Assembly (NCBI GenBank): GCA_021200075.1 | Contig: JAJQGZ010000006.1 | Location: forward strand, 1-7,094 | Origin: Clostridiales bacterium | GTDB lineage: Bacteria > Bacillota > Clostridia > Oscillospirales > Acutalibacteraceae | DNA: 7,094 nt | Direction: 5' to 3' | In this document: in pieces, positions 5,312-7,094 of the stretch | Numbering within the stretch: position 1 is the stretch's first letter | Layout of the letters: each line of letters begins with the position of its first letter | Position numbers and translations under genes: made by a program | The notes under the pieces: generated by a model | Told to the model about the DNA's origin: nothing | The model's input: only the letters and a program-made list of their open reading frames with translations | The model's database searches: none

Positions 5312-6402
5312 AGAAGCAAGAATCCCGTCCGGTTGTGCCATTGCCGCAACAATCGACAGAAAAGGCAATCGCATAAACGGTTCGGAGATTATAAAATCCA
5401 TTGCTCTTATGCACGACAGATCAAACGGTCTCGGCGGCGGTTTTGCCGCTTACGGAATTTATCCCGAACACAAAGACCAATACGCAATCCATGTCTTTTT
5501 CGATACCACACAGGCGAGGAAAGAATGTGAGTACTTTTTGTTCAGGCATTTCAATATTGATGTAGCCGAACGCATTCCCACCAAGCAGGTTGAAAGTATT
5601 GAGCGTGGGCCGGATATTTGGCGATATTTTGGCAAGGCAAACCGTGTCAGGATGAAAGACGCCCGTCTTGACGAGCAGGAATATGTTGCACAGTGCGTAA
5701 CAAGAGTTAATAACGATATCGAGGGCGCTCATATTTTTTTCAAGTAGAAAGAATATGGGCTGCTTCAAGGCTGTGGGTTATCCCGAGGATGTCGGCGAAT
5801 TTTATATGCTTGATCAGTATGAAGCGTATCTTTGGACTGCTCACGGCAGATTTCCCACCAACACACCCGGCTGGTGGGGCGGTTCCCATCCGTTTAATAT
5901 CCTCGATTGGTCGATTGTCCATAACGGAGAAATATCTTCCTACGATACAAACCGCCGTTATATAGAGTAGTTTGGCTATATCTGCACTATGCAGACCGAT
6001 ACCGAGGTTATAACCTATCTGTTCGATCATCTTCTTCGCCACCATAATCTTCCGATAGAAGTGGCGGCGGATGTTCTCACCGCTCCCGAATGGGACGAGA
6101 TTGACAGAATGCCCGATGATAAAAGGGAATATTTTACGAATCTTCGCTCCATTTATAACGGTGCGCTTGTAAACGGGCCGTTCTCTGTTATTCTCGGTTC
6201 AAATAAGGGCTTGCTTGCAATTAACGACAGGCTGAAGCTCCGTTCTCTTACCGCCGCCACAAAGGGCAACAGAGCGTATTTTGCTTCCGAGGAATCCGCA
6301 GTCAGGATAATTTGCCACTATCCCGCCGCGGTTGGGTCGGTATCCGGCGCAGAGCCGGGATTTATACCGCTTGAAATTGACGACGAGGAGGAGAGCGACT
6401 GA
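5297..6402 (+). pseudogene. Glutamate synthase, class II glutamine amidotransferase subunit; two frameshifts and one in-frame TAG
   Basis: Restoring the frame gives 367 residues. The product should hydrolyse glutamine and pass ammonia to the FMN subunit of glutamate synthase. The catalytic N-terminal-nucleophile cysteine is most likely Cys13 in SGCAIAATID, after a short propeptide. Other class II landmarks are MHDRSNGLGGGFAAYG, AHGRFPTNTPGWWGG, VHNGEISSYD, QTDTEVITY and ASEESA. Breaks: one extra C in 5324-5326 (CCCG where CCG is expected, between KNP and SGCA); one extra T in the seven-T run 5734-5740 (before SSRKNMGCFKAVG); and an in-frame TAG at 5968-5970 (RRYIE-stop-FGY), which needs no frame change. 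ATG 5297 follows AGAGAGG (5285-5291) by 5 bases. The stop overlaps the next gene's ATG by one base, so the two are translationally coupled. I call it a pseudogene because the amber codon is not an indel, but sequence error is quite possible. Confidence 0.85.
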
Positions 6403-7094
6403 TGATAAATTATATTCCGAGAAGGTTTACCGTTATCAGGGACAGGAAACTGTGCATTGACTGCGGCTGCTGTGTGCGTCAGTGTTCAAACGAATGTCAC
6501 TTTTTTGACGACGACGGCAAAACCGTTCGTGTTAATTCTCAAAACTGTGTTGCCTGCCACAGATGTGTGGATCTTTGCCCGACCGGTGCTTTGAGAATAG
6601 AAAAAATATGTGTGCGATTACAGGGAAAATGCAAACTGGACTCCGCAGTATCAGCAGGAAATTTGCCGTCAGGCAGAGATGGGTTCCGTTCTCCTTTCCG
6701 CAATGGGCAATTCCAAACCGTATCCTATTTATTGGGATAAGATATTGTTAAACGCTTCGCAGGTTACCAATCCGCCAATCGACCCTTTGCGTGAACCTAT
6801 GGAGATTAGGATAATACTCGGCAAGAAGCTTGAAAAAATAGAGGTTGAAAAAAGAGGAAAGTCCACCACAAAAATGTCGCCGCAGGTTATGCTCGAAACG
6901 CCGATAATGTTCTCGGCCATGAGTTTTGGTTCTATCTCGCTCAATGCGCAAAAATCTCTCGCAATGGAGGCAAGGAAACTCGGAACTCTGTTTAACGCGG
7001 GTGAGGGCGGTTTGCACCCCGAGCTTGCCGATTTCGGCGACCGTGCCGTTGTTCAGGTTGCTTCGGGTCGTTTTGATGTTCATAAGAATTACCT
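6402..7094 (+). CDS. Glutamate synthase, ferredoxin plus FMN-binding subunit; one frameshift, 3' end beyond window
   Basis: The N-terminal 70 residues form a two-cluster ferredoxin domain: CIDCGCCVRQC and CVACHRCVDLCP, both C-x2-C-x2-C-x3-C. After a break at the A-run 6601-6606 (one extra A), the frame continues open from DYRENANW through YPIYWDKILLNASQVTNPPI, REPMEIRI, PIMFSAMSFGSISL and NAGEGGLHPEL to VQVASGRFDVHKNY at the window edge. This is the start of the FMN/glutamate synthase barrel domain (Glu_synthase family), where ammonia and 2-oxoglutarate are converted to glutamate with electrons supplied through the iron-sulfur clusters. The ferredoxin-first arrangement is typical of split archaeal and clostridial glutamate synthases. 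The second part has no start codon of its own with a ribosome binding site, so it belongs to the same protein. As written, the frame from 6402 stops at 6738-6740. The ATG overlaps the previous stop by one base. Confidence 0.9.

Noticed and set aside
5968..5970. TAG read as pyrrolysine
   Set aside because: No sign of a Pyl system is visible and this is not a known Pyl protein family. A mutation or base error is simpler.

Overview
The window looks like a nitrogen-assimilation region from a low-to-mid GC Gram-positive anaerobe of the class Clostridia, probably a Ruminococcaceae/Oscillospiraceae-type gut bacterium. The reasons are strong AAGGAGG ribosome binding sites, a textbook sigma-A promoter, a type I-alpha glutamine synthetase, an ammonium transporter fused to a P-II protein, and a ferredoxin-type glutamate synthase split into separate genes. 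The species call is inference only.

Layout, all genes on the + strand: (1) 133-1335, a membrane-anchored CapA-family protein with a TTG start, not obviously linked to the rest. (2) 1336-1535, a regulatory gap with an imperfect hairpin, repeated TTGACAAA motifs, a consensus promoter and a strong terminator-like hairpin between that promoter and glnA. (3) 1536-2888, intact glnA. (4) 2889-3182, a gap with a 13-bp hairpin and a second terminator-like leader hairpin just before the next gene. (5) 3183-4919, an Amt-GlnK fusion whose frame is broken four times by single-base indels that sum to zero. (6) 4920-5296, a 377-base AT-rich gap with a hairpin, a perfect 10-bp tandem repeat, a dyad, a promoter and another small hairpin. 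(7) 5297-6402, the class II glutamine amidotransferase subunit of glutamate synthase, with two frameshifts and one in-frame amber codon. (8) 6402-7094, the ferredoxin plus FMN-binding subunit of glutamate synthase, with one frameshift, running off the window end. The GXGXG subunit is expected just downstream.

Together the genes make a compact GS-GOGAT route: Amt brings in ammonium and is probably gated by its own P-II domain, glutamine synthetase fixes ammonium onto glutamate, and glutamate synthase moves the amide onto 2-oxoglutarate. Both glnA and amt carry terminator hairpins in their leaders, which suggests transcription attenuation or antitermination in response to nitrogen status.

The main oddity is eight frame disruptions in about 3.4 kb (amt to the end), against none in capA and glnA. 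Six of the seven indels lie in or are explained by a homopolymer, and the encoded protein is otherwise well conserved. That points first to sequencing or assembly error; recent inactivation is the alternative.
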